Assembly: GCA_016617855.1 (NCBI GenBank)
Contig: JAECUM010093619.1
Coordinates: forward strand, 1 to 64,000
Direction of reading: 5' to 3'
Source of the DNA: Megalonaias nervosa
Lineage: Eukaryota; Mollusca; Bivalvia; Unionida; Unionidae
Length of the DNA stretch: 64,000 nucleotides
The notes under the pieces are model-generated. The model searched no databases. It was not told the DNA's origin and saw only the letters and a program-made list of their open reading frames with translations. This document shows positions 40,649 through 54,200 of the stretch, piece after piece. Within the stretch, counting starts at the first letter, position 1; each line of letters begins with the position of its first letter. The translations under genes and the position numbers were made by a program.

Positions 40649-41272
40649 CCACATACATTAACAAATAACATACATTTAAAGTGTTGGTATAAAGCAATTT
40701 GATATACCAATACTATTGGTATATCAAATTGTGATCTGCCCATGGCGCAATAATACGCATATATAAACATTCTCGCGAGCGTCTGCAGTTGATTCTAGAT
40801 CAATGATCAATTTCCACACATTAGTCAATACTGAGTATGAAAAATAATGATGAAAAGTATTAATAATCCCCGTTTTCTAAATTAATTTAATATGGTACAC
40901 ATTTTCATCACAATCCTTTCTGCTTTCTGTTCTCCCCTCCCCTCTCAAGCATAACGGACAAACTGCGCAGAAATGTGGAATGAGAGAGAAAAGGAATTTG
41001 GACTGGATTAAAACCTTGAAAAAGAAATTACACCAAGTGACCTACAAGAATATGGTTCGTCGTAACGTTACGTGTGCACTTTCCTTGGGATTTATCAACA
41101 GTGTTTATCAATGATACAACTTTGCAAACCAGTAAATTCCTCGGTTACGTGGTACACGTAATGTGATATGTTTAATGTAATGTTTTTTTTTTTTATTATT
41201 ATTTTTTCTTAAACATACCATAATGTTCTAAAAAAATCGATTATTATTATTATTTAAATACGAAAATGTCCA

Positions 41273-41361
<89 letters not shown>

Positions 41362-41524
41362 ACCATGGTAGCAGGATACGGGCTAAAATCTATGAAATGG
41401 CGAACGTAGAGGATTTTCCAACAATATCTTTGGACTTATGAATGACGGTAAAAGTTAAGTCAAACCGACCAAAGCATGAGAGAGACAGACAGACAGAGAG
41501 AGACAAGAGTTTTGAAGTCAAACC

Positions 41525-41581
<57 letters not shown>

Positions 41582-42181
41582 GGTCGATTGTACTGTTGCT
41601 AAAGCAGAATAATGGCTTAGATCAACTGTAAATATATTAAAATATTTTAATTACCTCTTGTTGGTTCGTCAGTTGGCTTAGTTTCTATTCCACATTAATT
41701 TCCATGCGCCGGTATTTGAATGGTGTAGCTATCCAAGTGTTGCTACTGCCCTACTTTTATCATTAAAACCATCTTTCATGTTTACATCATAAGTGTGTAT
41801 TATATTGATTTAATCAATGTGGAGAAAAATAGAAACTAAGAAAAGAAAACAATCAACTTATCAATATGCAGAGGTGATTGTAAATAGCCACTACGGCAGA
41901 GAACTACATTTTGTAGCGGACACAATAGGGGATGTGAGGAGTTCATTCACTAGGTCAATACACGGCTGCCTGTAGTAAATCTGAACTCCGTTCAAAGGGC
42001 AAATATATGTATTTGTATGTGATATAAATAAAATATATGTACAGTATGTACGCTGTATCAATGATATACCACTCGTTGTATAAATTTTTCATTAAAAGGA
42101 AACTCAGCAAGCTTCGTTTCCTTTTAATGAAAAATTTATACATCTCGTATATCATTGATACAGCGTACATACTATACATAT

Positions 42182-42221
<40 letters not shown>

Positions 42222-45130
42222 ATATATACTCGCGTATAAGCTGAATAATTAGGAAAAACTAAAGGCTTGGAAAAAGGGAGGTCGGCTTATCCGCGGGCCG
42301 ATGTCTAAACTTGACAGTTTTCAAGTCTTTTTGTTGACTACTGTAAATGCTGTAAATCTTGGGACACGAAAAAATAATTTTTTCTGTGTCCTAAGACATA
42401 TGCATGTAAAAAATCATTTTCAGTGACCCGACACTTATTAAACTGTTATCAAGTACTATGATTGATTTGTTATTATTTTGCATGTGCATATTTTCTGATT
42501 TCTCCAACACGAAATTAAATAAAGGTTAATACAGACTTCATAATTCACAGGCCGGTTGAGTTTACCTGGGAGACCAGACTGAACTATAATGTACAGTACT
42601 TACATAGTGTAAAGCATGCATAGTGTCACTTAAATCCTTATTTATTCCCAAATATATTAGATGCAGATTTTGCTTTATTCATTGTTTCGACCAAATTTCA
42701 TTTTTCCAGATAACATTTCAGCTAGTCCTTAATAGCTGTTCCATTTACATTGAATCATGCGCTCACTAGTTACTCATTTTCAGTGGTATAAGTGATCCTA
42801 CAAACTGAGGTAATATTTATGAAAAGGTATGCATGTTTAATTGTACAAGGCACATAACCAGCATAACTTATATGTTCACGAAGAGTGGTAATAATAAAGG
42901 CTAAAATTCTCATTATAGATCAACTAAGATTATCATCAATCTATGTTTTGTGTTTTGGCTGAACAACATCACAACTTTCCACACATTTTAAAGCTTGATA
43001 TTTCAGCGTTTCCTTTGTTGATAGTTGGTGGATTTATCTTTCATTTTCTGACAGCAAAACAGGCCAGTTAATCATTAAAATCCCGAAAGTGACTTGTGTT
43101 TAGCGGGAATTTTGACCGGCAACTATACCAGTACATTGATGTGTAATTGCCTTTCATTCCATAATATTAGCACGATTACCATAGTTTTGTAAAATGGGGT
43201 GTAAGGCATACCTGTCAACTTTTCAAAAGCCAAGTAGGGAGACGGAATAAGAAAAATAGAGACATTGGGACCTAAAATTGGGAGGTTTTTCGTGGCATTT
43301 TTAAAGCCTTGTTTTCACTAATATTGATCGTTTTTCTGGGTCTAATATGGGCGAAATTCGCAAAGGACGAGCGGTTTCTCCCCGTGATGTGCCTTATTTT
43401 CCCCCAGGATGTGCCCTATTTTCATATTCTGGTCAGCTGTGGCCAAACTGCACAATAGCTAAATGTTAGTCTTAAATAAACAAGCAAGAAAGCCAGCACG
43501 ACTAATTAAAAGTTACTCCTTATCGATGCAACTATTTTGTGAAAACGACTGGTCCTCTGTCATGATTCAAAGAAACTGTGTGTTACGCAAGCACCAGCAA
43601 TTGATTGGCAAATAAAGGATTACCAATTTTGTTGAACTTAAGGTACCTAAATAGGCATCCTCATGGTACTGTACATGTGGCAACTATTTTCCCCTCGTAT
43701 ATCTGACTTTATTCCCTTATTGTCAACTTGTAAGGCATTTAGTATTGTTCACTATAAAACATATGTATTCTGAATTAGTTTTTTGAGGACACATATATTG
43801 CATGATATGTATTTTCATCCTTTCTTTTAATTTAACGATGGTAATTAACATTCATATATACGGTATAAAAATGCCAGGTGCTCACGCGTGCAAGTTCATT
43901 TGGTGGGAATGGAGCTACAGCATTCACGGTGATCATTCTTGGGATTTAAATTAATTGTCGACAATTTTATTGTTGTGGTTTATTTTTTGTTATGGTTTAT
44001 TTTCTGATTTTTGTATTGTTGTAGATGAAAAAAATCATAAATTTACTTGAATAATGTTTAAACTTAACATTCTATTTAGTGAAGAAGTAAATTCTTTCAG
44101 TAAAGTAATTATTTCATCATGACAATATTCACAGGTGATACAACAGAACATGGCTTCAATGGAATGCATACAATAAATCTATTTATGTAGGACTTTTCAT
44201 TTTTAGGAGACATGAAAATCGAAGACATAATGTAATAATTGGGAGTTCTTTGCAAAAATCAGGAGATATTATGAAATCAGGGGGTAGGCGTGGAGTGACC
44301 CCAAAATTCGGGAGTTTTTGAGGGGGTTTTTTTCTCCCGGTTTGAGAGTTGACAGGTATGGTGTAAGGTTGCTTACATCAATGCAAACTACAACTCCACT
44401 TTTACAGTATTAGCATAATTTTCGAAGAATTATTTCAGAGACTTCATTATTGTATTTTGGAGATGTCATTAAAGTTTAGTGCAGTGGTGCCCATGATTCG
44501 ACTCCAAGGGATGTACTTCATTAAGCGGAATGTACTTCATTCAGCGCGTGTTCAAACCTACAATGTACATGCAGTGGCACCATTATGTAAATATGTTCAG
44601 TAGCCTAATTGCGAACGTTTAATCAAAATGTATTGTTGTTCATTGTGTTGTCATACTGAGATCAAATTTTAATGAGTTAGGTATTTACAGTTTCAAGGCA
44701 AAATAAAAACGTAATTACTGGTGCACTGATATAAAATGTCCAATGCAATAATGCATAAACAAACAATAATCGAGTCAAAAGGGAGAGGTGTTACAGCAAT
44801 TCGTGATTGCTCAATTCTTGTCCTCGTTCGATCAAATTATACACAAATCTAAATTAGGCAGAAACAATAAGAAAACAGAAAATTAAATAAATTACTTTTC
44901 AAACAATTTTATGCCATTTATTTTTAATAATTATACATGCCAAGCCTGAGATAAGTATATGTGTACTTTTTGTTAATATACGTTTGCCTAAATAAATGCA
45001 TTTAGAACTTACAGCGTGCATCTTGTGATGTCTCTGAGTTGTGGGTCGGCTTACACGCGGGTCATGCACTTTTTAGTGTTTATACCTGTTCAGCCTGGGG
45101 GGTCGTTTTATATGCGAACAGGCTTATACA

Positions 45131-45209
<79 letters not shown>

Positions 45210-48200
45210 ACACACACACACACACACACATTTTCATGAGTTCCATCACATAAGTAGGTAACTATAACCTATATTTTGTACTTGAACAAACTTTGGTTGA
45301 ATTTTGTTTTTCAGTTTATTTCTCATCCTCTTTTTATCCTTGAATCATCAAACTGGATAATTGTATGCATCTGTTTTAGTACCATACCCTTACCACAAAT
45401 GAACATCACTATTATTGGCTTATATTCAGTTTTGGAGTTTAGCTCTTTGTATAAATACTGTTAGACCAATACTAATGAAATTTGGTGAGGAAATGTATCT
45501 TGATGAGTATTACACCCTCATCACAAAGTAGGCCATTGTAACCCATATTTCCTGTGTCAGTGGCTTCATTTCAGTCTCATGCACTGTTCATAGTAGCACA
45601 CCCATGCAACAAAAGTTGGCTAATGTGACCTGCATTTTTAGCTTTTTACATTTAGCTCATGGCTACATTGGTGTTTTACCTATACCAGCAATCATAAAAC
45701 ATGTTGAGACCAATATTTCATGCTCAGTGACTTTGTTCACATTTTGTATTAAATGTTCATTTCGGGGGGGGGGGGGCCTGAGTGGCCTAGTGATGTAAAG
45801 CGCTCACCGTTATGGATCACTGCAATCTCATCTCTGCGTGGGTTCGAGTCTTGGGTTCGGCCAATGTGCGTATGTGAGAAAGCTTGCCAGTAGCTTTGTG
45901 TGGGTCGGTGGTTCTTTCCAGGGTTTTCCTGGGTTCTTCCTCCACCATTTATACTGGCCCCCATGTATAGCCTATCTTGTGCTGAAAAATGGCATTAAAC
46001 CCTACAACAACAACAACAACAACAACATTTCTAGGGTGGTGTATATGTTCCAGTCATAAAACTTAATGATTGGATTTATGTTGGTGCCCTTAGTACCAGA
46101 GAAGGGAAGGGCATGGTGATCTACATTTTATGAGTTCCTAATGCAATAAGTGTTTAAATTTATGATCAGATTGCATCCCATTCCGCTCAGAAGGTGGCTG
46201 CTGCAGTGGCCTTAGTGGTTAGTGCATCTGCCTCAGATGTGCTAGGTCATGGGTTCAGCATTAAGAGGTTAGTGTTGGGACTGGTTGGACTGGTGTCAGG
46301 ATAATGTGCTTGGGTGGGACATGATGCTATATGTCTGCAGCATGATGCCCCATTGCTAGACATCACTATAAAACTGACACACTGCAGACATAATATTGAT
46401 GTTACTCAAATTGTTAAAGCTACGTTAAAAATATATATATAAAAAACCACAAACATACTCAGAAGGCCCTTTCAAACTAAGGCAGTTGGATGTAGAACTA
46501 AATAAATATGTTTATTAGTAACATTTTCCATATTAATTACATGATTTGCATATTGTGATTAGTTACCCTCAACAGATTAGCTGTGTAATGTAAGTGCATA
46601 GGAGGATACAAATTAGGTGAGTGGACAGCATGCTCTTCTTGGGAGGCCTCACCTGTAGTGGTTAATTAAGGTAATTATTGATGCGTGAACTATATTCATT
46701 ATATTGCTGGTTGTCACTAAGTTGACCTAAAGCCTGTGACTTTGACTCAGTGATATCTAGTTTCTCGGGGTGGGCAATGATAATAGCTTTGTCAAACAGA
46801 TTTTAAATGTTCACATTTTAGATTTTATAACAATTTAAGGTTCAAGTGTCAAGATACAAGACTGCAAATGATTCTTTCATTGAAAAAGGAGCCAAGATCA
46901 CTATAATCAGAATTTATTTTCTGGATGATAATGTTTACGATGTCTACTGGAAACTAATGAAGTTAGATGTGACCTATATACTTGTTAATTATACTCCAGA
47001 GGTTTTATTGTAGAGAGGAAAAGATTGATTTTCCCAGTAATTGTCCATTAGAGGGTGTAAAGGTTATCATTGTGTCATTGATATACCAAGTTCAAGCATG
47101 TTAATTTTCTTGAAAGATCTGGAATTCCTCAATTAGATGGTCAAATGTGTGCATTAAAGTAAACAGGAAATACTAGCAAGATTTACGTCCATTTGCAAAG
47201 TATCAATGTTGTTAAAAGATGCACATGTTATTGTAGCACAAGAAGTGATAATCAAAGATAGGGTTCAGTCTTCATTTCAGTAAAGGACACTGAATTTAAT
47301 TTTGGAAACAGTTCTGGATTAGGCATCGAACACTAGTGACAGTGAGTTGCATGAAATATTCTATATAGAGGTTCTTTTGTTTGTTGAAACTTCTTTTTAA
47401 ATCTACAGAACTTATACCCCCATTTAACAATAAAATAAAATTCTCTTTCTTAATTAGCATTTTAATTAGTATGACATCATAGTGTTGACTTCACTGAAAT
47501 TGGAGCAAGCATTACCTCCCCTGATGTGATGCAGCTATGGAATGAACTCATTGAAGTAGAGATACTATAATGGTGCTACAGGTTCATGAAAGATTGAAAC
47601 AAATGGAGTGATTTTGAGGAAATTGAAGAAATTGGAATGCTTAATGCTACAGCATATAGCCCACCTACACTGTTGAGCCATTGATACCAGCAACAATAAA
47701 AAATGAAAACCAAAAAAGAAAAATTGATTGATGCATATTTTCTGGAAGTATTTCAATGATATTGTGCAATGCATCAATGCAGTATAACATTTGTAGGGTT
47801 AATTTTCTTACTTCATTACTTCATCACAAAAAGAAATAAAGCACTTCAAAAAATAAATTTTTACAAAATTTTCAACAATAACACTTGCAGTAAATAAACA
47901 AGAATGGGGTAGAACCCCATTAAAAAAGACAGAATACATTTCTTTTAATTATCTTCTGCATTGATTTACCCCTTGTATACCTCTTCTTAGTTCTTATGTA
48001 TGACAAGAGTACAAGAATGTGTCTTTGACTTTAAATTCTTTACCATAGATCTTTTAAAAATAGGTCCTGTACAATTTTTAATGAGTTCCAAGAATGATGT
48101 CCCAGCTTTCTCAACACTTAACACAACTTCCAGTCTTAGGATTTCCTTTGCTTTGTATGCTTGACCCTCTGACTGAGATATGTAACACTTTGCTTTAAAA

Positions 48201-51200
48201 GTTGAACAGAAAGCTCTGACCGTTAATCAATTCCATTATTTTCTAAAAACATTTTTGTTTGATGTGATTGAGAATATCACAAAACATAGGTGTATCACTT
48301 TTATTGTATTAAGAAGATAAAATTTTATAAGGTTTTAAAAATTATTCAAGATTCATCAGTGTTATTTACAGGCACATTAAAGTGCTTTGTTGTTCATTGT
48401 GTCACATTCTTAATAGGTGTATCCCCTATTTCAGTGGTGCCTCAATGTACAACTTCAATGATGAAGAAGAGGAGGAAGAGGCTCCCTCCAAAGAAAAAGT
48501 GGAAGAAAATGAACATATGCGTGAAAAAATACGGCAGTTACGATTCAAAATGGAAAAAATAAATATCAGCAAAAAGGTAGGCATTGAATAGTGCTTTTTT
48601 TGGAGCACCCATATGAAGAAGAGATATATTGTACTGTACCTGGTGTTGGCATCTGCATATATCAGTATAGTACTACCCATATACTTCAACATCCTCTTAC
48701 CCAGCATAATACTGTTGACATAAGCAGCTGTTGAGATAAGTGTTTGGGGGGACAGTAAGAAAATCAAATAATTGCATTGCAAAGTAGGAGTCAGAACTGG
48801 CAGCTTGTTAGCACAAATGATAAGAAAACAAAGAATTTGTTCAAGTTGGGACCAAGGGATTCTGTTGACATGTACAGATATTTTTTTATTTCATTGTCGA
48901 TAAAAGCATGACAAATTTTGTAGTAATAATAGACCACGGGAGTGGATCTTTGTATTTTTGTTGACATAGGCACTTGCTGACATAGGTGTTGTGGATATAA
49001 GCGGGTAGGACTGTATATATGTACAGCCACACTGCTTCTCAAGCAGTCTTTCTCCTTAGTCCCAAAGCAACTATTCCAGGTGGGTTTCATAGCGTTACCC
49101 CCCCCCCCAACACACACACATATACATCATCCCTTCATGGAGAAGGGACTAACTTTGTACATACATGCATACATATATGCATATTATATATTATTCATAT
49201 ATTTTTGTTTAAGATTTTTAATTTAGCTTTTTTTTTTTTTAAGTATTGTGAATTAAATCCCAAATAATCTTGAATGTTATATCACAAGTCCAAAGGTCAA
49301 GAATATTATGAATGAATTCCAATATTCAATGTGCTGATGTACCAATAGTCTTGAATGAGATGATGTACTAACAATCTTGATGTATCACAGTGATATAATC
49401 CAGAATGTCTTTGAATGAATTCACAATAGCCCCAAATTAGTGAGTTTGTCTAAAATGTCACTAAACACTTTGCAATTCCAATGAATAATTTAAATAAATG
49501 ATTCCTCTCAAATTATATCTAAACATGACAGTAAATAATTCCATAGACTGAATGAAAGGAGGAATGAAATAATTTTGTTTGCCTCAGCATTATTTAAAAA
49601 CCTAAGACATAAGAAAATGACTAGGATGTGGGTCAAACACATGCTTCCAGAACATTCTAAATTTTGTAAACAAAGTGAGACCTTGAACTCAAAAGTAAAA
49701 ATTTTTTTATAATAATGGTACACTTGATATAACATTAAGAAAATTGTTATCTTAAGCTTTATTATTTTCATAAAATTAATATAGTAGCATTTTCCCACTT
49801 GAACATTATTTTAATTGACATTGGCTTATAAAGGATATTGAAAATGTTGTAATTGTGAATCTTCATCATGAAGAAGCTCCCATTTCATAGACCTTGATAA
49901 ATAAGCACATTAGTCATATTAATTACTGATTGACCTTCACTTTAAGCCACACTGTAACAAGTTCATCAAGTATGTCTAAGTACAGTGACAGGGAATTGTG
50001 GATGCTATGTTAGTTTATTTGAGTATCCTAAAATTTTAGAAAGTCACAAAGTCAGCTATCTCAAGGATGTCTTTTTGTTTTTCCTAGTTGAAATTATAAT
50101 CTAAAGCTTGGTTAGCATTTTAGATACAAAAACAAATTGGATGGGAACATCAGTGGGACAATTGCATGAACTACAAACAACTAGAATTTTTCTGAGTATG
50201 GTTTGTGTAAGCCTAGTACCAAACAAAGACATTTAGTATATTATGATCTTCTGCTGTGTGCTGGTAATCTTTAGCTTGCCTGTATAAAAGACAGGAAGCT
50301 TGTGCTCATCTGTGACTTTCATGTCATCAGTGTGTCACAATACAGTTATCTCCCATTAAAATGCACTTCGTAGTAATAAACTTCCATATATAAAGTGGTA
50401 ATGCTAAGGACCTGTGGCAGAATATTTAATTAAAAAATGCTGGGGGAAAATAGAATTTTGAGTAGCCATCAGTTGAAAACTTTGCATTGAAACCATTTTT
50501 ACAATGAGCCATTGACTCCAATATGCCACTGTAGTGTTTATTGTTAGATACTGTATTCCTAACAGGCTATAGCAAACCTGAAATCACTTGTGTCTTTAAT
50601 AAGCCATTGTTGTAATTTGTCTGTTTCAGTTATTGTATAAAACAGTGTACATATTAGCCAGTGTGGTAGCCAGAAATAAATATTTTTCTTAGTGAATAGT
50701 GCTTATTCTGTTGGATTAATACATTTTGTGAACAAATGACTGCATTTATAGATAAATGGATTTCAGATTACATGCATATAGGTTATTTCTGTATTTTGTA
50801 TTCTTTGCACTGCACATTGTTTGGTGTTATTCAGTCTGTACTCATCATGTGTAATTGATGCTTTGAAATGGAGATATTTCAGTGATAAAATTGAATTAAC
50901 ATTACTCATTTTTGCAAAATAATAATTGGAAATTTATTTATTTAATTGCAAAATGTTTTTAAAAGTCATAAATGTGTGATGTTGAGCTCCTGAAAACAAA
51001 AGAATAATGTTCTTAACATTAAGACATATACTTTAAATGCAATCAGAATTTAATCATTCATTTTCTTTCTCAGTGTGTACAGGTAATAAATGTTACTCAG
51101 GATGGAGAAATTATATTCAAACTGTACAAATGACTCTTGTTTTAATACTGGTCTGAATAGTTCCCAATATATTTGATAGTAAAGTTTTATGACTGAGACT

Positions 51201-54200
51201 CCTGGATTTTCTCTGTGTTTAGGAGTTACTAATAAGTTCAAGTGACTTTTACATTTTCAAATGTTAAAATTTTCATCATCAATTCTTTTTTTTACATGAT
51301 GTGTATGACTTTAATTGCAGCCAAGAAGGAAGCCTCATCCTCCCTCTTCAGGTCGTTCCACAAGTGGAAGGTCCACAAAGCTTCGTCATCTTCCTAGCAC
51401 AAGTTACTCCCTTGGTCCTGTTTTGAATAAAAATCTCTGCCTACCTCCAGTTGGTCACTCTGTATTGCAGCATCACTTACCCAGTCAGATGAAAATATCC
51501 TCAGAGAAAGAGAAAAAGGAAAGTACTGGGGCCACTGAAAAAGACTCTCAGGAAGAATCAAAACCTTCTTCTGGATCTCCAAAAAAGCAACCAGAGAACC
51601 AGGAAAAATCTTTAGGTCAGCAAGCTTTAACTTGTGTTAAGGAGGATGAAGCTGAAAAAGGAGAGTCAGCAGCATCTGCTGAGGCGTTAAAGGAAAAGTC
51701 ACTTAAAAATACAGTAGAGAGTGATACAGTAAACTGTGATAATACAGATAATACAACTGTGACTTCAGCTAAAAAGCATGATCTACTTAGGCTTAGTAGC
51801 TTAAATGATGCTTCAGGCTCAAGGTCAGTTACCTCAAGTAAAAAGAAAGATGTTAGTTTAGAAACTCTACGAGATTCTCTCAGACCTCCCAATTCTTCAA
51901 AGGGTAAAAGTAAACTGAAGGGAGATCTCTCATTGTTTGAGAGTCTTCGAGAATCTCTTGGAAAGCCAACTAATTCATCTAAATTTAGTGGACTTGAGAA
52001 GAGAAAAGAATTCACTTTAGAAAGTTTAACTACAAGTGAAGCTAGGGCAATGTCAGGACTACTGCGGCAAGCATCTTTGGAGAAAGTAGGGTCTTCACGG
52101 ATTGGAAATATAACTGTGACAAGTGCTAGTAAGACTAGAGTATCAGGAAATTATACATTGGGGAATACAACATTTCAAGAAGGACGCATTACAACTCCAG
52201 AGGGAAGGTTAATGGTGAGTAATATGAACACAGAGAATAGCTCTCTCATTATAACACCCTTCACTGTAGAATGGTTACAAGACAGGTATGGTCACGGATC
52301 CCATTTCATTATTCAGTAGTATAGTAGTCCCCCTCTTATACGGCCACCCCTTCTGCACCGGGAAAGTGGCCTTATAAGACGGGTGGCCTTTCCAGAGGGG
52401 GAATAAATTTTTTGTGTTAAGTATATGTAATGTACGCAGTAAGAAAGCTACATTCTTCAAAGCATTTAATATCTTCGTTTAAAAGTAACATTAATTATTA
52501 AAAGGTTCTTCTTGTTATAATAATAGACTTATTTCAACTGAATATGCATTAATAGTTCTTATTCTTGGCGTAAGCGTGATATGCGAGCGGGTGTTGTTGT
52601 CATGCACATTGCAAAACCATTCAAAAACGTCATTTAAATCTTGGTACATACATAATTCTCTTTCCATTTGCTCCATTTTCCCACTGCTGTTGGATAACCT
52701 TCTTATCAGTTACGATGTTGTTTATTTGAGTCTTTAAAACATAAAATTGTTTTATTCGAGTCTTTTCTTCCTAAAATCGTTCGGCAAGTTCCCCCCCCCA
52801 CTTCACCAGATGTCGTCGAGTAGAATAACTGACTTTTTTCTAAAATAATGATCTCTATTTACGTGATGACATGTTAATGTTTGGTAATGATTTATTTGGA
52901 TGTTGCTAACTGTATGTGATTTAATTATGCAGATGAAACTTTTGCAGAGCGGACGAAATGCCTTCTTCATAAAGGAATGTGTTGTCACATGATTTTTCGG
53001 TCTTTGTCTGGTACCCTGTTTTGTTCAAGGCTAATTTCTCTGCATGTGTGTCTGCAAAAATCTATTTTTAGACTATGCTGACCCTGTTATGATCTTGACA
53101 ATTACGTCCAGTTGTAATCATCAGTGTTGCCAACTACAAGACTGATAAAACAACTTTTCTGCATTTCAACAAAATGCCATGTGTTTTTTAAAGGCAGCGA
53201 TCTTGTCACATGATTCCTTAGTCACAGTCTGGTACCCTATTTGTGTTTACATTTCTTTACACTAAGTGAGAGAAGCCAAAACGGCTTCGATATGTATGCA
53301 GATTTGATCTGAACAATAGCACCTCACGGCTGTTAGGATTTGTAATCTTAATAATTATTGTCAGTAGTAATAACCACTAATTATGAAAGTGAACAAGCTC
53401 AACATCTTACTAAGGGAAGCCATAAAGGCTGTCAAACCATTTTCCCGCTGACTTGTGTATTGTACATCAATACCGCCACTTCTCAGCTGTTACTACTGTT
53501 CAGTAATTGTAATCTTAACAATTATCAGAGTGACTAAACCGGACATCTCATGATAACACAGCAGTAAGGCTAATCGGATTACATGTACTTACCTTTTTGT
53601 ATGGATTAAAATTTGAGTCTTTCTCGGCTTTATGGAATAAATGTGGCTTCTCGTGAGGCATAAATGATATAATATTAACCTTAGTGGTACATGTGCTTTA
53701 GTCAACACTTCTTTCAGTAATGAAAACCTGACATCAGGAAACAGAAATCGGATTACTTAACACATGTTATGAATAAAATTGGTTCTGGATACATATTACA
53801 GAATAAAATGCGGCCGCTTGTGAGAGGTAAATTTTATATTTTTGTACTAATATGCTGGCCGTTGGTCGCGTTAGCGGGATGGCCTTTCATGAAGGGTACT
53901 TTTGAACACAAACTCGTCGGTGCCATCGGATTTTGGCTGTAAGGAGCGGGTGGCCACTGGTCGGGGGGGCCATTCAAGAGGGGGACTACTGTACTTCATT
54001 ATAAGGTGGTTTCATTGATAGGTGTTATACTCTGTGGCTCCTAAGGATGGTGTTATAGTCAGGGAGTCCTGTATTGACAGGATGGTTTAATAAGGATTGG
54101 ATGGCATTGTAATGTACATAACACACATACATTCTATCATAAGCCATATTGTCTAGACAAGATGGTTTTTAAAGGATTTGATTGCAGTATACTGTAATTA

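Larger units (their letters stand above)
39425..48434 (+). other. ZFAND4 intron 3 (9.0 kb)
   Basis: GTAAAT at 39425 to TTTCAG at 48434. It contains a Mutator-like MITE, a diverged ~300-bp tandem array split by a 4.6-kb TA-bounded block with nested DNA elements, long (TA), (CT) and (GA) tracts, one SINE-B and one SINE-A. From 46467 to 48434 I see no recognisable feature. Confidence 0.82.

Noticed and set aside
49508..49798. 96-codon minus-strand frame
   Set aside because: Low-complexity AT-rich sequence with no domain or supporting signals; expected by chance at this base composition.
52286..52319. Exon 5 read through to the stop at 52319 as a C-terminus
   Set aside because: It would drop the AN1 finger, and two good donors precede the stop. 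It could be a rare retained-intron isoform but nothing in the sequence demands it.
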